Below are positions 9,209 through 18,738 of a DNA stretch of 64,000 bases, piece by piece. The translations under genes were made by a program, and so were the position numbers. The notes under the pieces were generated by a model. It searched no databases. It saw only the letters and a list, made by a program, of their open reading frames with translations, and was not told the DNA's origin. Every line of letters starts with the position of its first letter. The first letter of the stretch is position 1. This stretch comes from Microvirga makkahensis. Lineage in GTDB: Bacteria > Pseudomonadota > Alphaproteobacteria > Rhizobiales > Beijerinckiaceae. The stretch spans positions 186,001 through 250,000 of the forward strand of contig NZ_WURB01000007.1 in assembly GCF_009830105.1 (NCBI RefSeq), in the 5' to 3' direction.

Positions 9209-10687
9209 TCAGGTCCCGCAGAAGGTCTGATAGACCCGCTCGTGGGGCTCCGGCGGCTCGGCGTAGTGCGCAAACGCCGGCTGATCCTCATAGGGTTGCG
9301 AGAGAACCATCAGAAGCTCCTCGAAGGGAGCAAAGTCGTCCCGCTCCACCGCAGCTTGGATCATGGTCTCCACGCGATGATTGCGTGGGATATAGGCCGG
9401 ATTGACGGCTCGCATGGCCGCCCGGCGGGTTGCAGCGTCTTGCGGTTCCTGGCTCAGCCGTTCGCGCCAGCGGACAGCCCAGGCATCGTAAGCAAGCGGG
9501 TTGATGAAGAGGTTTCGGACGGCCTCGTCCGCTTCGGGTCCGGCGGCGGCATCGCTGAGCCGCCGGAAGGTCAGGGTGAAGTCGGCCCGGTTCTCGGCCA
9601 TGGCCTTCAGAAGATCCGCGGCAAGCGTCGGGTCCTCTCCGCGCTCCGTCAGCAGCCCAAGCTTGCGCCTGAGCCCTGCGTGATAGGCCGCCTCAAACTT
9701 GCCTGAGAAGGCTTCGAGCGCCTCATTCGCTTCCGCGACAGCCTTCTCCTGGTCCTCGGACAGGAGCGGCAAAAGCGCCTCGGCCAGCCGCGTCAGATTC
9801 CAGAGGCCGATGCGCGGCTGGTTGCCATAGGCATAGCGGCCGTGCTGGTCGATGGAGCTGAAGACCGTTGCAGGATCATAGGCGTCCATGAAAGCGCATG
9901 GGCCATAGTCGATCGTCTCGCCCGCAATGGACATGTTGTCGGTGTTCATGACCCCGTGAATGAAGCCGATGTGCAGCCAGCGGGCAATGAGGTCTGCCTG
10001 GGCGGCAACCACCTGGTCCAGGAGCGCGCGATAGGGCCTGTCGCTCTCGGCGGCCTGTGGGTAGTGCCGGCGGATGACATAGTCCGCGAGAAGGCGCAAT
10101 CCCTGCACGTCCTGCCGGGCTGCGAAGAACTGGAAGGTGCCGACCCGGACATGGCTCGAGGCCACCCGGGTGAGAACCGCTCCGGGAAGCAGCGTCTCAC
10201 GGACAACCGTCTCGCCAGTCAAAACGGCCGCGAGCGCGCGCGTTGTCGGCAAGCCAAGCGCCGCCATCGCCTCGCTGACAAGATACTCGCGCAGGACAGG
10301 CCCCAACGCCGCACGCCCGTCACCACGGCGCGAGAAGGGTGTCGGACCTGAACCCTTGAGCTGAATGTCCCGGCGGAGGCCGCTTCGATCAACCACTTCG
10401 CCGAGAAGAATGGCCCGGCCGTCGCCGAGTTGCGGCACGAACTGCCCGAACTGATGCCCGGCATAGGCCATGGCGATGGGCTCCGCCGCATCCGGAACGC
10501 GATTTCCGGACAGAATGGCAACTCCTTCGGGACCGGCGAGGCGATCCGGGTCAAGGCGGAGTTGCCGGGCAAGATCCCGGTTCAGCCGAATGAGCCTCGG
10601 AGCGGTGACCGAGCTCGGCGTTAAGCGCGCGAAGAAGCGCTCCGGCAGGCGGGCGTAGGTGTTGTCGAAAGGGAAATGAACTGTCAT
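9209..10687 (-). CDS. selO: Protein adenylyltransferase SelO (YdiU family)
   Basis: A 492-residue pseudokinase-fold enzyme. It begins with the family hallmark [18 protein letters not shown], continues with [19 protein letters not shown], and then the nucleotide-site region [38 protein letters not shown] carries the catalytic-loop Asn and Asp residues. SelO transfers AMP to Ser, Thr or Tyr of target proteins and is tied to redox stress. The ATG at 10687 begins the conserved N-terminus; a longer frame to 10816 adds unconserved residues. The C-terminus ends in YQTFCGT without a selenocysteine, as in bacterial forms. It is convergent with the CoiA-like gene. Confidence 0.93.
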   Translation of the reverse strand: MTVHFPFDNTYARLPERFFARLTPSSVTAPRLIRLNRDLARQLRLDPDRLAGPEGVAILSGNRVPDAAEPIAMAYAGHQFGQFVPQLGDGRAILLGEVVDRSGLRRDIQLKGSGPTPFSRRGDGRAALGPVLREYLVSEAMAALGLPTTRALAAVLTGETVVRETLLPGAVLTRVASSHVRVGTFQFFAARQDVQGLRLLADYVIRRHYPQAAESDRPYRALLDQVVAAQADLIARWLHIGFIHGVMNTDNMSIAGETIDYGPCAFMDAYDPATVFSSIDQHGRYAYGNQPRIGLWNLTRLAEALLPLLSEDQEKAVAEANEALEAFSGKFEAAYHAGLRRKLGLLTERGEDPTLAADLLKAMAENRADFTLTFRRLSDAAAGPEADEAVRNLFINPLAYDAWAVRWRERLSQEPQDAATRRAAMRAVNPAYIPRNHRVETMIQAAVERDDFAPFEELLMVLSQPYEDQPAFAHYAEPPEPHERVYQTFCGT

Positions 10688-10867
10688 CGGACCGGTTTCA
10701 CCATCAAGACCACGTAAAATCGGATGCGCGCCCCTGAAAACAAGAGCAGGAGGGCACATCCAGCTGAAGCGGGTCAGCCGCGCCCTGTTCTTGGTCCTGG
10801 ACCGCGCTCCGACCATTCTGTCCTGGAAAACGACTACCGCTCCCGCTCGACGAAGCGGTCCTCGACG

Positions 10868-10993
10868 TCAATGATCTCCCTTGCATGGGGAGCTTGTGCC
10901 GTCCTGCGGAAGGCGCCATCGCAGGAGCATGCCCGTAAAGATGGATACAGGAATGAGGATCAGCGCGAGACCGGCAGCCAGGACAATCAGCAA
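10868..10993 (-). CDS. Possible small membrane protein (41 aa, TTG start)
   Basis: Directly after the oxidoreductase stop codon the same frame stays open without another stop and encodes a hydrophobic stretch, LLIVLAAGLALILIPVSIF, followed by a short basic tail ending at 10868. The only start is a TTG at 10993, with no strong ribosome-binding site seen. It could be a real single-span peptide translated after the upstream gene, a decayed gene, or chance. The clear transmembrane character is the only argument for it. Confidence 0.25.
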   Translation of the reverse strand: MLIVLAAGLALILIPVSIFTGMLLRWRLPQDGTSSPCKGDH

Positions 10994-11017
10994 GAGGCCT
11001 AGCGGAACGGCGGCAGC

Positions 11018-12061
11018 TCATGAGGGTGGCGCTGTTCGCATGACCAGCTTGCCTGTGGTCTCGCCCGATTCCAGAGCGCGATGAGCCTCAGCCACGTCCA
11101 CCAGCGCGAAGGAACGGACCTTCGGCACGGCGATCTTGCCCTCGTCCACCCAGGCTGTCAGGTCGTTCACGGCGGCCTGCAAAAGGTCGGCGCGGCCAAA
11201 GAGAAACGACAGATTGAACGCCACCACACCTCGGTTCTCGGCTGTCATCAACAACGGATTGAATCGCGGCATCTTCAGCATGCCGAGAGCGGCCTTGAGA
11301 TAATTGATGCGCCCACCCCGTTTGGGCAGCAGGGTGTGGAAACCATAGACCAACAGCTTCCCGGTCGGCCGCAGATGCGCATAGCTCTGCGCCAGAGTTT
11401 CGGGGCCGTTCGCATCGAAGATCAGGTCATAGCCGTCGGGGCACAGGCGTCTCGCCTCCCTCCAGAGCGAGTGAGTGGACTTGTCGATGACGGCGTCAGC
11501 ACCGAGCCGGCGCACATACTCGACCTTGTGGCTTGCTCCCACCACGCCGGTCGTGTCCAGACCGTGCAGCTTGCACAACTGGACGAGTGCCGAGCCGACT
11601 CCGCCGCCGGCCGAATGCACGAGCACCCTCATGCCGGGCCGGATCACCACGTTCTGCAGCAGGCCATGATAGGCCGTGAGATGGACGGCCAGGAACCCCG
11701 CGGCCGCCTCATAGTCCAGCGCCTCGGGCTTGGGCCAGACGAGATCGGCCGGCGCGCACACATGCGTGGAATAGCCGTTGAACAAGGTGACTCCGAACAC
11801 CGCATCACCGGGCTTCAGGTGCCTGACCTCACGGCCAACCTCCTCCACCCGGCCGGCATATTCGAAGCCGGGCGTGATCGGCCAGCCCACGAACCGGCGC
11901 GCGGCCTCGTACACGCCCCAGCGAACGCAGATGTCGGCGTAGTTCACGCCCACTGCCTCGGTACGGATCAGGACCTGACGATCGCCCGGTTCCGGCACCG
12001 GGTGGGTTTCGAGCGTCAGCTGCTCGTAACCGCCGGCTTTGTGAATGACCACCTTGTGCAT
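11018..12061 (-). CDS. Zinc-type alcohol dehydrogenase / quinone oxidoreductase family protein (VAT1-like)
   Basis: A 347-residue medium-chain dehydrogenase/reductase. The N-terminal GroES-like domain shows VPEPGDRQVLIRTEAVGVNYAD and the GFEYAGRVEEVG block. The Rossmann part has VLVHSAGGGVGSALVQLCKL, an A-x-GGVG NADPH site. The zinc-ligand cysteines of true alcohol dehydrogenases are not evident, which favours the quinone oxidoreductase/VAT1 branch that reduces quinones or enones with NADPH. The ATG at 12061 has GGAG at good spacing; the frame extends upstream to 12115 without support. It appears monocistronic, apart from the possible small peptide just after it. Confidence 0.88.
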   Translation of the reverse strand: MHKVVIHKAGGYEQLTLETHPVPEPGDRQVLIRTEAVGVNYADICVRWGVYEAARRFVGWPITPGFEYAGRVEEVGREVRHLKPGDAVFGVTLFNGYSTHVCAPADLVWPKPEALDYEAAAGFLAVHLTAYHGLLQNVVIRPGMRVLVHSAGGGVGSALVQLCKLHGLDTTGVVGASHKVEYVRRLGADAVIDKSTHSLWREARRLCPDGYDLIFDANGPETLAQSYAHLRPTGKLLVYGFHTLLPKRGGRINYLKAALGMLKMPRFNPLLMTAENRGVVAFNLSFLFGRADLLQAAVNDLTAWVDEGKIAVPKVRSFALVDVAEAHRALESGETTGKLVMRTAPPS

Positions 12062-12160
12062 CAACTCCGGATGTCCATGCCTGCGACGACTGGGATAGGG
12101 GAGAATGTGCCGCAAATCCAGGCTCGAGACAAAGAGGCGACATCCAGCCCTGCCAAGATT

Positions 12161-12355
12161 TCAAGCGGCAGCCGGCTCGAACTGCTCAGCATGTGGCAGG
12201 TTCGAATTACACGTACAGTTCGCCTGTCCTGTGCGCGTCATGTGGATCATCTCAGCGCCGCTCAGGATAACGCGGGCGCTACTCAGCGCCTCAATCCCGA
12301 GCATGGGTCGGATCCGCCTCTTGACGGCGCGATGATCCGGCTCGGGACGATTGTT
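12161..12355 (-). mobile_element. IS6-family transposase C-terminal remnant
   Basis: The minus frame reads DHRAVKRRIRPMLGIEALSS then ARVILSGAEMIHMTRTGQ and ends in AEQFEPAAA before a stop. This matches the C-terminus of IS6/IS240-type transposases (DHR-x-VKRR, MLG, GIEMVHM). The DDE catalytic residues are absent and the frame upstream is unrelated, so this is a fragment only. Confidence 0.7.
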
Positions 12356-12790
12356 GCAGCTGACAGACTTCGGCACGCCAGGTTCTTGAGACACAAGCCC
12401 CTGCGACATCTCCGTTGACCTACCTGAGCCCGCCGGTTCTGTCATCAAGTGCAAATCGACGCTCGGGGCAAATGAAGATCCGATCCGCCCGATCCTGCAG
12501 CTCCTTGGACTGTTTGTTCATGCCAGACCATTCGATCACCAGTCACCGCGTCGATACCTGCGATTTCAAGGTGCTCCGCACCGTCTCCCTCCGGTTGCCT
12601 CTGAACCGCCGGAATCCGAACCAGGTCATGGGTCGCTTCCTGCCCTTTGACATAGGCTTTACACTGCGATTAGCGTAGTTCTCCCTTAGGGCATGAAGAT
12701 CGATATGCAGCGAAGGCTGCCTAACTGCTTCCAAGCTACATAGGGTGTCTTAGCTTCGAAAAACAAAACATAAAACTCAGGAAACGCATC
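12356..12790. other. Intergenic stretch with no recognised gene
   Basis: The area between the IS6 remnant and the TRAP binding-protein gene holds only short unconvincing frames. The last 100 bases are AT-richer than the surroundings and probably contain the promoter for the gene at 12791. I could not fix a specific -35/-10 pair or operator. Confidence 0.4.
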
Positions 12791-13873
12791 ATGAAGAGAC
12801 GAACTTTTCTTGCCGGTACAGCTGTTGCTGCGGCGGCCGGTCCGATTGCATCCCCGGCCATTGCTCAGCCACTGCCCGAAGTACGCTGGCGACTTGCGTC
12901 AAGCTACCCCAAGTCCCTGGACACACTCTACGGTGCTGGCGTGCAAATCGCGAAGCGTGTTGCGGAGGCAACCGATAACAGGTTCCAAATTCAGGTCTTC
13001 GCCGCAGGCGAGATCGTCGGCGGCTTGCAAGTGCTCGACGCGGTTCAGAACAATACCGTCGAGTGCGCCTACACGCTGTCGAGCTACTTTATCGGCAAGG
13101 ACCCGACCTTCATGTTTGAGGCCTCCGTGCCCTTCGGTCTCAACGTGCGCCACCATAACGCCTGGATGTATCATGGCGGCGGCCTTCCCCTCGTAAGGGA
13201 CTTCATGAAGGTTCATAACGTCTACAATATCCCGGCGGGCAACACCGGGGCACAGATGGGCGGCTGGTTCCGGCAGGAGATCAAATCGGTCGAGGATCTG
13301 AAAGGCCTCAAGTTTCGCATTGCCGGAATGGGAGGCCAAATTCTGTCTCGCCTCGGAGTTGTTCCCCAGGTCGTCGCCGGAGGGGATATTTACCCCGGCC
13401 TGGAGCGCGGAACACTCGATGCCGTCGAGTGGGCGGGGCCCTATGATGACGAAAAACTCGGGTTTCAGAAGGTCGCGAAATACTACTACTACCCGGGCTT
13501 CTGGGAGGGATCCGCTCAGACGTCATTCTATGCGAATCTGGAACGTTGGAACGCGCTGCCGCCCTACTATAAGGCGGCACTCGAATCCGCATGTGCCGAG
13601 GCTAACGTCTGGTGCGTCTCGAAGTACGATGCTGAAAATCCGGATGCTCTTCGGCGCCTGATCGGTGCCGGCGCAGAACTGCGGGCATTCCCCAAGGATG
13701 TGATGGATGCCGCCTACAAGCAGGCCTTTGCCCTCTATGGGGAGATCGCGGCTGCCAATCCGCGGTTCAAGACAATCTACGACGCTTGGAGCGCCTTCCG
13801 GGAGAAGGAGCTTGCCTGGTTCCGGCTGGCGGAGCTGCCATACGATTATTACGTCTACTCGCAGCGAGCCTGA
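12791..13873 (+). CDS. TRAP transporter substrate-binding protein (DctP/TakP-like)
   Basis: A 360-residue periplasmic binding protein. It begins with a twin-arginine-like signal, MKRRTFLAGTAVAAAA, cleaved near AIAQ. Conserved TRAP features follow: VRWRLASSYPKSLDTLYGAG, VQNNTVECAYT, the LKGLKFRIAGMGGQILSRLG block with the Arg that binds a carboxylate, and GTLDAVEWAGPYDDEKLG. The last block resembles the TakP-type 2-oxo-acid binding branch. By family it delivers organic acids to a DctQ/DctM membrane pair, but no such pair is in the window. The nearby SDR, GlcD-type dehydrogenase and SAF-domain oxidoreductase suggest a hydroxy or keto acid substrate. An 11-bp hairpin follows the gene. Confidence 0.9.
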   Translation: MKRRTFLAGTAVAAAAGPIASPAIAQPLPEVRWRLASSYPKSLDTLYGAGVQIAKRVAEATDNRFQIQVFAAGEIVGGLQVLDAVQNNTVECAYTLSSYFIGKDPTFMFEASVPFGLNVRHHNAWMYHGGGLPLVRDFMKVHNVYNIPAGNTGAQMGGWFRQEIKSVEDLKGLKFRIAGMGGQILSRLGVVPQVVAGGDIYPGLERGTLDAVEWAGPYDDEKLGFQKVAKYYYYPGFWEGSAQTSFYANLERWNALPPYYKAALESACAEANVWCVSKYDAENPDALRRLIGAGAELRAFPKDVMDAAYKQAFALYGEIAAANPRFKTIYDAWSAFREKELAWFRLAELPYDYYVYSQRA

Positions 13874-13894
13874 GCGACCTTCTGTCTCCCCAAG

Positions 13895-13919
13895 CGCTCA
13901 GCAGCTAGGCTGCTGAGCG
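13895..13919 (+). terminator. Hairpin after the TRAP binding-protein gene
   Basis: A perfect 11-bp inverted repeat, CGCTCAGCAGC and GCTGCTGAGCG, is separated by TAG and sits 21 bases after the stop codon. No long T run follows, so it may act as a weak terminator, a processing site or a 3' end stabiliser. Confidence 0.6.
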
Positions 13920-14023
13920 TCCTCATCGGTCACGTGACCGCATTCGAGGCGCTCACACCATCGCCTGTTCTATCCGGCAGAATGGCTGAGGAATGTCCCA
14001 CCACGTAGCGAAAGAGCTCTATC

Positions 14024-14887
14024 GTGCCCCACCCTGAAGCTCGATCCCCCTTGCCCATGGACGCACATCGCAAGGCCCACCATACTATAGTTGTGACCGG
14101 TGCTGCCGGCGGCATTGGATTTGCTATCACACGCCGATTGCTGCGGGATGGCTGGCATGTGGTCGCGACCGATATCGACCAGAATGCCCTGGATGCTGCG
14201 GCTTCGACGGTCGACGCCAGATCGCAGTTCCATCCCATCCAAATGGACGTGGCAGATCGCTCCAGCGTAGCCGCGGCAGCTTCGGCCCTCAGCACCAATG
14301 GCCAAACTGTCGCTGGCCTTGTGAACGCCGCTGGCCTTCTTCAGGATGTCACGGCCTTCCTGGCTATGAACGAGCACCAGCAGCGCACCATCTGGAATGT
14401 GAACTATTTTGGCTCCGTTATCTGCACACAGGTGTTCGGCGAGCAAATGGCTGTCACCGGTGGCGGATCGATCGTGAATATCACCTCGATCAATGAGCAC
14501 CGTCCCCTGCCGTTGCATGCATACGCGCCAGCGAAAGCGGCACTGGGCGCACTTACGACACTTACTGCAGGCGAGCTTGGCCGTGCAGGAATACGGGTCA
14601 ATGCCATTGCGCCTGGCTTTACCCTCACACCAATCCTCAAAGGCAAGATCGCTGCTGGCAAGCGCGATGTGAAGACGATCAAAGCTCATACCGCGCTAGG
14701 CAGGCTCGTCGAGCCGGATGAAATAGCAGCAGTCGCAAGCTTTCTCATGTCCGACGACGCGAGCGCAATCTCCGGAGCCAGTATACCGGTTGATGCAGGT
14801 TGGCTGGCTACATCCCACTGGATGAATTTCGCGGACCTTCAGCATGGATCGCAAGATACCGATGCCGGGGCAGGACAGCCCGACTAG
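14024..14887 (+). CDS. SDR-family NAD(P)-dependent oxidoreductase
   Basis: A classical short-chain dehydrogenase of about 287 residues. The cofactor motif is TGAAGGIGFAI, the NAG-equivalent is VNAAGLL, the catalytic Ser lies in IVNITSINEHRPL and the Tyr/Lys pair in YAPAKAAL; IRVNAIAPGF is typical of the fold. It would oxidise or reduce a hydroxyl/carbonyl group. The start is uncertain: GTG at 14024 or ATG at 14057, neither with a strong ribosome-binding site. The stop codon runs into the AGGAG site of the next gene, so it is probably translated together with the FAD dehydrogenase, as part of a hydroxy-acid or sugar-acid pathway. Confidence 0.87.
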   Translation: MPHPEARSPLPMDAHRKAHHTIVVTGAAGGIGFAITRRLLRDGWHVVATDIDQNALDAAASTVDARSQFHPIQMDVADRSSVAAAASALSTNGQTVAGLVNAAGLLQDVTAFLAMNEHQQRTIWNVNYFGSVICTQVFGEQMAVTGGGSIVNITSINEHRPLPLHAYAPAKAALGALTTLTAGELGRAGIRVNAIAPGFTLTPILKGKIAAGKRDVKTIKAHTALGRLVEPDEIAAVASFLMSDDASAISGASIPVDAGWLATSHWMNFADLQHGSQDTDAGAGQPD

Positions 14888-14897
14888 GAGAACTCTA

Positions 14898-16319
14898 ATG
14901 ATCGTGAAAGATCAATTGCCGACATCTCGCCCCGATAATGATGCGATTGCGCTGACCATCGAAACGCTGGCCGTCCGCTTCGGTGATCGGTTCAGCGCGA
15001 ACAGAGCGGTTCGTGAGCAGCATGCCAATATCACCAGCTGGCACCCGGTTAAACTTCCGGACGGCGTGGTATATCCGGAATCCACGGCCGAGGTCAGCGA
15101 GATTGTCTCTCTCTGCGCAAGACACCGTATTCCGATTATCCCATTTGGGGTCGGAACATCCCTCGAAGCAGGTGTGAATGCGCCGTTCGGCGGCATCTCG
15201 ATTGATATGGGACGGATGTCTCGAATCGTTGCTGTCAACGAAGACGACATGGATTGTATCGTCGAGGCGGGCGTGACGCGCAAGCAGTTGAACGCTCACC
15301 TCCGGGCGCAGGGCTTATTTTTCCCGATCGATCCCGGCGCGGATGCAAGTTTAGGAGGCATGGCGTCCACCCGAGCGTCGGGCACAAATGCAGTCCGATA
15401 TGGCACGATGAAGGACAACGTCCTGGCATTGACAGTCGTGATGCCCGACGGCTCGATCCGCAGAACCGGCACACGCGCCCGCAAGTCTGCAGCTGGCTAT
15501 GACATTACGCGACTGTTTGTCGGCGCCGAGGGCACACTCGGCATCATCACAGAGTTGACTGTCAAGCTACATGGTATTCCACAGACTATCGCTTCCGCCG
15601 TTTGCCCGTTCCCTGATCTTGAGTCGGCGTGCAACGCAGTCATCACGACTATACGCTATGGCATTCCGATCGCGCGGATCGAGCTCCTGGACGAGGTTCA
15701 GGTTCATGCCTGCAACGTTCACTCGAAACTGACCTTGCCCGAGACGCCAACGCTCTTCCTTGAGTTCCACGGCACGGAGGCTGGAGTGCAGGAACAATCA
15801 GAGACAGTTGCGGAAATTGCGAGCGATTTTGGCGGAGGGCCATTCGACTGGGCTGTCCGGTCCGAGGACCGCACAAGGCTCTGGGAGGCCCGCCACAATG
15901 TGTATTGGGCCTGCCTGGAGCTTCGGCCCGGCTCAAAGTTTATCGCAACCGACGTTTGCGTCCCTATCTCTCGCCTGGCCGAATGCATGGTTCAAACCAA
16001 AGCCGACATAGAGGAAACAGGCCTTGTGGCTCCGATCGTTGGTCATGTGGGTGACGGGAACTTCCATGTATCAGTCATGGGTATGACGGACGATGCCGAG
16101 GAGATGACACGGATAAAGGCATTTATCGACCGTCTCAATCTGCGCGCCATAGAAATGGACGGAACATGTACTGGCGAGCACGGCATCGGAGAAGGAAAGC
16201 GGGAATTCCTGATCCGAGAGCATGGGGACAACGTGGATACAATGCGAGCTATCAAGGCCGCCCTGGACCCTCACAACATTATGAACCCGGGGAAGATCTT
16301 CTCGTCGGTGCCGCTTTAG
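14898..16319 (+). CDS. FAD-binding oxidase, GlcD / D-lactate dehydrogenase type
   Basis: A 473-residue flavoprotein. The ATG at 14898 has AGGAG eight bases upstream. The PCMH FAD domain shows YPESTAEVSEIVSLC, IIPFGVGTSLEAGVN and the FPIDPGADASLGGMAST loop, with FVGAEGTLGIITELTVKL at its end. The C-terminal FAD-oxidase domain carries VGHVGDGNFHVSVMGM and the hallmark CTGEHGIGEGKREFL. Such enzymes oxidise D-2-hydroxy acids (glycolate, D-lactate) to 2-oxo acids and pass electrons to the respiratory chain. The gene lies directly after the SDR gene and downstream of the TRAP binding protein, which fits uptake and oxidation of a hydroxy acid. Confidence 0.92.
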   Translation: MIVKDQLPTSRPDNDAIALTIETLAVRFGDRFSANRAVREQHANITSWHPVKLPDGVVYPESTAEVSEIVSLCARHRIPIIPFGVGTSLEAGVNAPFGGISIDMGRMSRIVAVNEDDMDCIVEAGVTRKQLNAHLRAQGLFFPIDPGADASLGGMASTRASGTNAVRYGTMKDNVLALTVVMPDGSIRRTGTRARKSAAGYDITRLFVGAEGTLGIITELTVKLHGIPQTIASAVCPFPDLESACNAVITTIRYGIPIARIELLDEVQVHACNVHSKLTLPETPTLFLEFHGTEAGVQEQSETVAEIASDFGGGPFDWAVRSEDRTRLWEARHNVYWACLELRPGSKFIATDVCVPISRLAECMVQTKADIEETGLVAPIVGHVGDGNFHVSVMGMTDDAEEMTRIKAFIDRLNLRAIEMDGTCTGEHGIGEGKREFLIREHGDNVDTMRAIKAALDPHNIMNPGKIFSSVPL

Positions 16320-16517
16320 CCAATTGATCTGGATGAGAGCGGGCGATGCTGGGTGGGGCGCTAGTCCTCAAGGGACCATCTTGTGGAGCCGATGCTGCCT
16401 CGTCGACATTGTCCCTTCGCGTTGCCTGATCCAGCAGGGCAGAATCGATGATTGACTCGCATCTTGACAGCCTCGAACATCTCAACCGATGAACTTCGAC
16501 ATCCGAGGCCACGAACC

Positions 16518-17852
16518 ATGAATTTGTCATTCCTGCTTCGACAGCGAGTTGAAGACGGCCGCCCCGTCCGCGCGGCCCTCATCGGCGCCGGCAAATTCGG
16601 CTCCATGTTCCTCGCCCAGGTGCCGACGATCGTGGGACTCGAGGTCACGACGATCGCCGATCTCGATCCAGACCGGGCGCGCGGGGCCTGCCGCACCGTC
16701 GGCTGGGATGAGGGTAGGATCGCGGGCACCCGCTTCTCCACCAATGGGCTTGAGGCGTGCGATGCCGAAGACGTGGAGGTGGTGATCGAGGCGACCGGCC
16801 ATCCGGAAGCGGGGATCCGGCATGCGCTGGCAGCCATCGAAGCCGGCAGGCATATCGTGATGGTCAATGTGGAAGCCGACGTCCTCGCCGGACCGCTGCT
16901 GGCTGAGCGGGCACGGGAGCGCGGGATCGTCTATTCCATGGCCTATGGTGACCAGCCGGCGCTGGTGGCCGAGATGGTGGACTGGGCGCGGGCGGCAGGC
17001 TTCACGGTGGCGGCTGCGGGCAAGGGAACCAAGTACCTTCCGCATTACCACACCGTCACACCGGACGAAGTCTGGGCCCATTACGGCCTCACGCCCGAGC
17101 AGGCCAAGGCGGCCGGCATGAACGCGCAGATGTTCAATTCCTTCCTCGACGGAACGAAGTCCGCCCTCGAAATGGCCGCGATCGCCAATGCCTGCGCCCT
17201 CGACGTGCCGGAGGACGGACTGGCCTTCCCGCCCTGCGGCGTCGACGACCTCGCCCATGTCCTGCGCCCGCGGGCCGCTGGCGGGCAGCTCGATCATGAC
17301 GGCATGGTGGAGGTCGTGTCCTCGCTGGAGCGCGACGGCCGGCCCGTGTTCCGGGATCTGCGCTGGGGCGTCTACGTCGTGCTCAAAGCCCCGAACGATT
17401 ACGCCGCTGCCTGCTTCAAGCAGTACGGCCTGCCCACCGACACCACCGGCCGCTATGCGGCCATGTACAAGCCTTTCCACCTGATCGGCCTCGAGCTGTC
17501 GATCTCGGTCCTGAACGCAGCCCTGCGCGGCGAGCCGACCGGCTCCACGCGCGAGTGGCGCGGCGACGTCGCCGCGGTCGCCAAGCGCGATCTCAAGGCC
17601 GGGGAGACCCTCGACGGAGAGGGGGGGTACACGGTCTACGGGCGCCTGGTTCCGGCATCCCGCAGCTACGCCCGGCGCATGCTGCCGATCGGCCTCGCTC
17701 ATGGCGTCCGCCTGACCCGCGACGTCCCTGCGGGATCGGTCGTGACGGAGGACGATGTGAGCCTCGACGCCGACCGGCTGGCTATCCGGCTCAGAAGGGA
17801 AATGTGCAGCCGATACGGCGCTCACAATGCCGCCGGCGCTCCGATTGCTTGA
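16518..17852 (+). CDS. NAD(P)-dependent oxidoreductase with C-terminal SAF domain
   Basis: A 444-residue protein of two parts. The N-terminal Rossmann fold starts with VRAALIGAGKFGSMFLAQ and resembles homoserine-dehydrogenase-like enzymes, with the ATGHPEAGIRHALAAIEAG block in the middle. The C-terminal SAF-like domain (RLVPASRSYARRMLPIG, then LTRDVPAGSVVTEDDV) is the fold seen in antifreeze-like and altronate dehydratase proteins. This pairing occurs in enzymes tied to branched-chain or sugar-acid catabolism; the exact reaction is unknown. The ATG at 16518 fits the fold; an upstream GTG or ATG is less likely. It lies 198 bases after the GlcD-type gene on the same strand and may belong to the same pathway. 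Confidence 0.82.
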   Translation: MNLSFLLRQRVEDGRPVRAALIGAGKFGSMFLAQVPTIVGLEVTTIADLDPDRARGACRTVGWDEGRIAGTRFSTNGLEACDAEDVEVVIEATGHPEAGIRHALAAIEAGRHIVMVNVEADVLAGPLLAERARERGIVYSMAYGDQPALVAEMVDWARAAGFTVAAAGKGTKYLPHYHTVTPDEVWAHYGLTPEQAKAAGMNAQMFNSFLDGTKSALEMAAIANACALDVPEDGLAFPPCGVDDLAHVLRPRAAGGQLDHDGMVEVVSSLERDGRPVFRDLRWGVYVVLKAPNDYAAACFKQYGLPTDTTGRYAAMYKPFHLIGLELSISVLNAALRGEPTGSTREWRGDVAAVAKRDLKAGETLDGEGGYTVYGRLVPASRSYARRMLPIGLAHGVRLTRDVPAGSVVTEDDVSLDADRLAIRLRREMCSRYGAHNAAGAPIA

Positions 17853-18366
17853 GGGGCGGAGCTGGCTCTTCAATGGCAGCGGCCCTGAATTCAGGAACCA
17901 GGGGTACGGGCGGGACGATCGCTCCTTCGGGAAAGAGGATCCCGCCACGAAACACAGGCGAGTTGGCGCGCATCCTGACCGCCGCGGGCCTCAGCGGAAC
18001 GTCTGCGCCCGGAAACGCACTCCAGTAGCCGTGGATCTTACCCCATTCATTCCACTGGCACCCGCCCCACGGATGGAAGCTTCGATGAGCACCTCGCAAT
18101 GCTTCTCGCCGATAAGCAGAGGCGCCTGCGGAGCATCACGCTCTCTCTGCAATGCGTCGGCGAGCCACCAAGAGTTGACGGAGAGATGCGCCGGTAGTTG
18201 ATATTCGGCTCGGCTCACAGACCCTGTCCCTGCACTGCCGACGGCGTTCACTCCTCCAGCGGGAGCAGATGGCTCGCGGATGGATCTGATGCGGGCTCCA
18301 GGCGCTCGCGTCGCCGGAAGCCCGCTGTTCATTCGCGGAAGTGTCTCTTCCCGTCCCTGGCCTGGG
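17853..18366. other. Intergenic stretch, no gene supported
   Basis: Short frames on both strands overlap each other here, and none matches a family I know. The stretch lies between two convergent operons. A minus-strand frame from 17991 to 18332 is open for 113 codons but is Arg- and Ala-rich and lacks conserved motifs. It may hold decayed coding sequence. Confidence 0.4.
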
Positions 18367-18714
18367 TCAGCCCTTGACGGCCGTTATGACGACCTCAATC
18401 AGGGCGCCACCACCCAGATCCGCCACGCCGACCGTAGCCCGCGCCGGAAGATTGTCGCCGAAGAACTCGGTCCAAACCGCATCCATCTCCTTCTTGTGCG
18501 ACAGATCGGTGACGAAGATGGACGCCGCAACGACCTTTGTCGCGTCGGTGCCAGCCTCCTTCAGATATCCTTCCACTTTACCCAGGATGTTGCGGGTCTG
18601 CTCACCCATGGACACGCTGGTGTCGTCAGCAATCGTGCCGCCGATGTAGACGAAGCCATTCGCCTCGACGGCGCGGTGCATGATCGGCGTACGGATGTTT
18701 CTTTGGATCGTCAT
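18367..18714 (-). CDS. RidA family protein (imine/enamine deaminase)
   Basis: A 115-residue single-domain protein of the YjgF/YER057c/UK114 family. The family core shows as ANGFVYIGGTIADD, MGEQTRNILGKVEGYLKEAG and the active-site region LPARATVGVADL, with the Arg that holds the substrate carboxylate, followed by LIEVVITAV. RidA proteins hydrolyse reactive imines and enamines released by amino-acid oxidases and PLP enzymes. As the last gene of a long operon encoding FAD amine oxidase subunits, it would be expected to clear the imine product. It starts 24 bases after the preceding oxidase gene ends. Confidence 0.9.
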   Translation of the reverse strand: MTIQRNIRTPIMHRAVEANGFVYIGGTIADDTSVSMGEQTRNILGKVEGYLKEAGTDATKVVAASIFVTDLSHKKEMDAVWTEFFGDNLPARATVGVADLGGGALIEVVITAVKG

Positions 18715-18738
18715 CTTGTCCTCTCTCAGGTTGAAAAA

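Noticed and set aside
11081..12418. A 445-codon plus-strand frame across the quinone oxidoreductase gene
   Set aside because: It is antisense to a well-conserved dehydrogenase and shows no domain.
16527..17948. A 473-codon open frame on the minus strand
   Set aside because: It lies antisense to the SAF-domain oxidoreductase, which has clear Rossmann and SAF motifs. The antisense product has no family features, as is usual in GC-rich DNA.
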